Part shown: in pieces, positions 62,178 through 64,000 of the stretch
Position numbering within the stretch: position 1 is the stretch's first letter
How the letters are laid out: each line of letters begins with the position of its first letter
Assembly: GCF_018991925.1 (NCBI RefSeq)
Contig: NW_024735312.1
Coordinates: 333,501 to 397,500, forward strand
DNA length: 64,000 nucleotides
Reading direction: 5' to 3'
Source of the DNA: Homarus americanus
Taxonomy: Eukaryota; Arthropoda; Malacostraca; Decapoda; Nephropidae
Made by a program: the position numbers and the translations under genes
The notes under the pieces: model-generated
Database searches by the model: none
Told to the model about the DNA's origin: nothing
What the model saw: the letters and a program-made list of their open reading frames with translations, nothing else

Positions 62178-62368
62178 ATCGTAAAAATGATCATGAACGA
62201 ACAATGTCCCGGGATGAGAAACGAGCACGGGCGATGAACCTCCCTATTTCATGTGAAGACATCATCAATCTACCTATGGATGAGTTCAATGAACGTATCT
62301 CTAAGTATGACTTGACTGAGGCACAGCTCTCTCTCATCCGAGATATACGTCGTCGTGGCAAAAACAAG
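62178..62368 (+). CDS. cnc: cap'n'collar exon 8, CNC domain
   Basis: The acceptor is TTTTTGTACAG and the donor AAG|GTACTG. The exon takes one base from exon 7 and ends in phase 0. It reads [40 protein letters not shown], then [14 protein letters not shown]. This is the complete CNC homology domain, which sits directly N-terminal to the basic region and helps set DNA-binding specificity. All hallmark positions (LP...F.E.....L...[14 protein letters not shown]) are present. The weak GTAC donor overlaps a TACTGTACTGTA motif. Confidence 0.99.
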
Positions 62369-62809
62369 GTACTGTACTGTAGTGACTTAGCATGGGTTAT
62401 AAAAAAGGAAAAAATAAAGACCCTACCCCACAAGTTCTGTATTGGAATTTTGTGAAGGTTTTAGTCAAAAAAGCATGCAATCAGTAACTAAGGAGAAGTC
62501 ATAATGAAATGCCTCTTGAATACTTTGGTTTCTTCGGCAAGTGTTTCATAGTTACAGTACCTAAAGAAATTTGTGAATGAGATAAGTGAAAGATGCAAAG
62601 TAATATAAGACTATAAAATTTACTCAATATCTCTACTCAGACTTAGCAGTGACTGTGAGAAGCTGAAATTATTTAGGATATTTTGTGTGATTAAACTCAA
62701 CAAGTGAAAGGTATATTTTTTGACGTCTGTATATCATTTGTTGAAATTTTAAGAATATTTTCCAACCAATATTTTCCTCTTTTTTTTTTTTTTTTTTTTT
62801 TTTTGCCAG
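62369..62809. other. cnc intron (441 bp) with poly(T)
   Basis: The intron separates the CNC domain from the basic region. It ends with a pure T run (about 62780-62804) before GCCAG, an unusually long polypyrimidine tract. Confidence 0.9.
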
Positions 62810-62983
62810 GTTGCTGCACAAAATTGTCGCAAACGTAAACTAGACCAGATACTTCATTTAGCAGATGAGGTGAAGGCAATTCAGAACCGAAAGAATGAAC
62901 TCTACAATGAATATGAATACCTGAACACTGAACGAACTCGTATAAAACACAAATTCTCATTGTTGTATCATCACGTCTTCCAG
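62810..62983 (+). CDS. cnc: cap'n'collar exon 9, basic region and leucine zipper
   Basis: The acceptor follows poly(T) and GCCAG; the donor is CAG|GTATGT. 58 codons, phase 0 at both ends. The basic region reads VAAQNCRKRKLDQI; the Asn, Ala-Ala and Cys-Arg contacts typical of CNC-bZIP DNA binding are intact. The zipper follows: leucines and other hydrophobics at heptad spacing in ILHLADEVKAIQNRKNELYN and EYEYLNTERTRIKHKFSLLY, ending HHVFQ. It should dimerise with a small Maf partner (family knowledge). The reading frame stays open at the donor, so at least one more exon encoding the C-terminal (Neh3-like) end lies beyond the window. Confidence 0.99.
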
Positions 62984-64000
62984 GTATGTAAACATTAACA
63001 ATTATAATTTTATACTGTGGGACCTTACCTTGTTAGAGATGTACAATGAGTAGTTTCATTAGTGCCGTTGTGTACCTCTAGACTTGCGAGGTACAAGTAC
63101 GTGTTTTCACAGACACAGGTAGTGACATACAGGGGTCAGTCATTCATGAGACTCATGTGGTAAGTGTAGGCCTATGACTGACTGCATTATTGAGAAGTTG
63201 GTTTTTCTTGGGGGTTGATGAGTATTAGTGGTGTTTGCAGTCTGTTTACACTACCTGTACAGTATAAGTGTGCAAAAGTTGAAGCATCAACAGACACTCA
63301 GAGATTTGCATTTGGACTAAACCAAAGCTTATAAGATCCAGGTATGTATTTTTCTGCCTTTAGACTCGATATATTATCCAAATTGTATTCCAATAAAATG
63401 TTTTTTATTTTGCTGTAGGCTAGTAGGTAAAAAATTATTATTATACAGTACTGTACTTCTTTTGTAAATGTTATTCAGTGATTAGTAATATGATTTTACT
63501 GTGAGGTAGGATTGGGATTGTTTATATTAAACTTACTGAAATTTATGTCACGTTGGAAGAAATTTGCTGGGTAAAATATGTAACATAGAACCCTCAGGCA
63601 ACCATGAGTCAAAACTGCATTAACAGTATGATCATGTATTCAATGCACAGGTTGAGATAAATCAGTTCATTAACTACTAGAAAGTAGAATACTGTATCTT
63701 GTTCTTGTGTTTTCATTATTTTATGATATGTATTGCCATGAGTTACAGCAATGTCTCTTATTTACAGTAATAAGGGTTGTGACAAAAGGCACCCTCATTA
63801 TTAAAACGAGGAATTTGTGTATATATATATATCATCTTGATAAAATCGCACGGGAAAAGGGAAACAACGGAGCACCTTAGCTTTCGTCTTTATTCAAGAC
63901 ATCTTCTGAGGCAATTGGATTACATGGACAGAGAGAGGCTTAAATATACAGGGTGACCTTATTAAACATGAGGTCAGGTCATAATGTCATCCACAAATCC
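62984..64000. other. cnc intron, 3' end of window
   Basis: No further exon recognised. At 63833-63910 there is an inverted copy of the (AT)n-associated repeat (ACGGAGCACCTTAGCTTTCG, TCTTTATTCAAGACATCTTC) next to a short (AT)n run. Confidence 0.75.

Overview
The window is animal nuclear DNA, most likely from a decapod crustacean. It has spliced exons with GT-AG borders, heavy (AT)n, (CA)n and (CT)n microsatellites, kilobase-scale minisatellites, and many terminal-inverted-repeat transposon remnants. No bacterial or organellar gene layout, tRNA or rRNA was seen. The species cannot be named from sequence alone.

The only host gene I can support is a cap'n'collar (CNC) bZIP transcription factor, the CncC/Nrf type. 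It lies on the + strand and nine exons are visible: 7901-8200, 29795-29922, 33234-33330, 39018-39140, 39775-39891, 41912-42079, 61512-61619, 62178-62368 and 62810-62983. Their codon phases join without conflict and encode about 468 residues. The last two carry the CNC domain and the basic region plus leucine zipper. The 5' exons (including any KEAP1-binding Neh2-like segment and the promoter) and the final C-terminal exon lie outside the window. Established family role: CNC proteins pair with small Maf proteins on antioxidant response elements (ARE) and control stress and detoxification genes.

Layout. 1-7900 is non-coding sequence with microsatellites and three minisatellites (21, 17 and 55 bp units). 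8201-29794 is a 21.6 kb intron. It holds a 20-bp minisatellite (8.6-9.8 kb), a 62-bp minisatellite (10.7-18.4 kb), a 30-bp minisatellite (22.5-23.5 kb), and a nest of mariner-, hAT- and Tigger-like elements (24.0-29.6 kb). 29.9-42.1 kb alternates small exons with TA-flanked inverted-repeat elements. 42080-61511 is a 19.4 kb intron. It holds a 5.5 kb RNase H-bearing LINE on the opposite strand, a CR1-like LINE tail, hAT and foldback MITEs, and two adjacent large palindromes. The 3' end holds the DNA-binding exons.

Main points for a second look: (1) the 62-bp intronic minisatellite repeats a sequence matching the ARE core (TGACNNNGC) about fifty times, and the 30-bp minisatellite repeats the AP-1 heptamer TGACTCA about a dozen times, both inside the gene of a bZIP factor that binds such sites; (2) the heptamers TACAGTA and TACTGTA are strikingly common from about 29 kb onward and look like excision footprints of the TA-targeting, CAG-ended elements still present; (3) the first visible cnc exon appears to carry two compensating frame errors; (4) a hAT element with a perfect 8-bp target duplication sits inside an inverted mariner pair; (5) two adjacent palindromes span about 2.2 kb of cnc intron.
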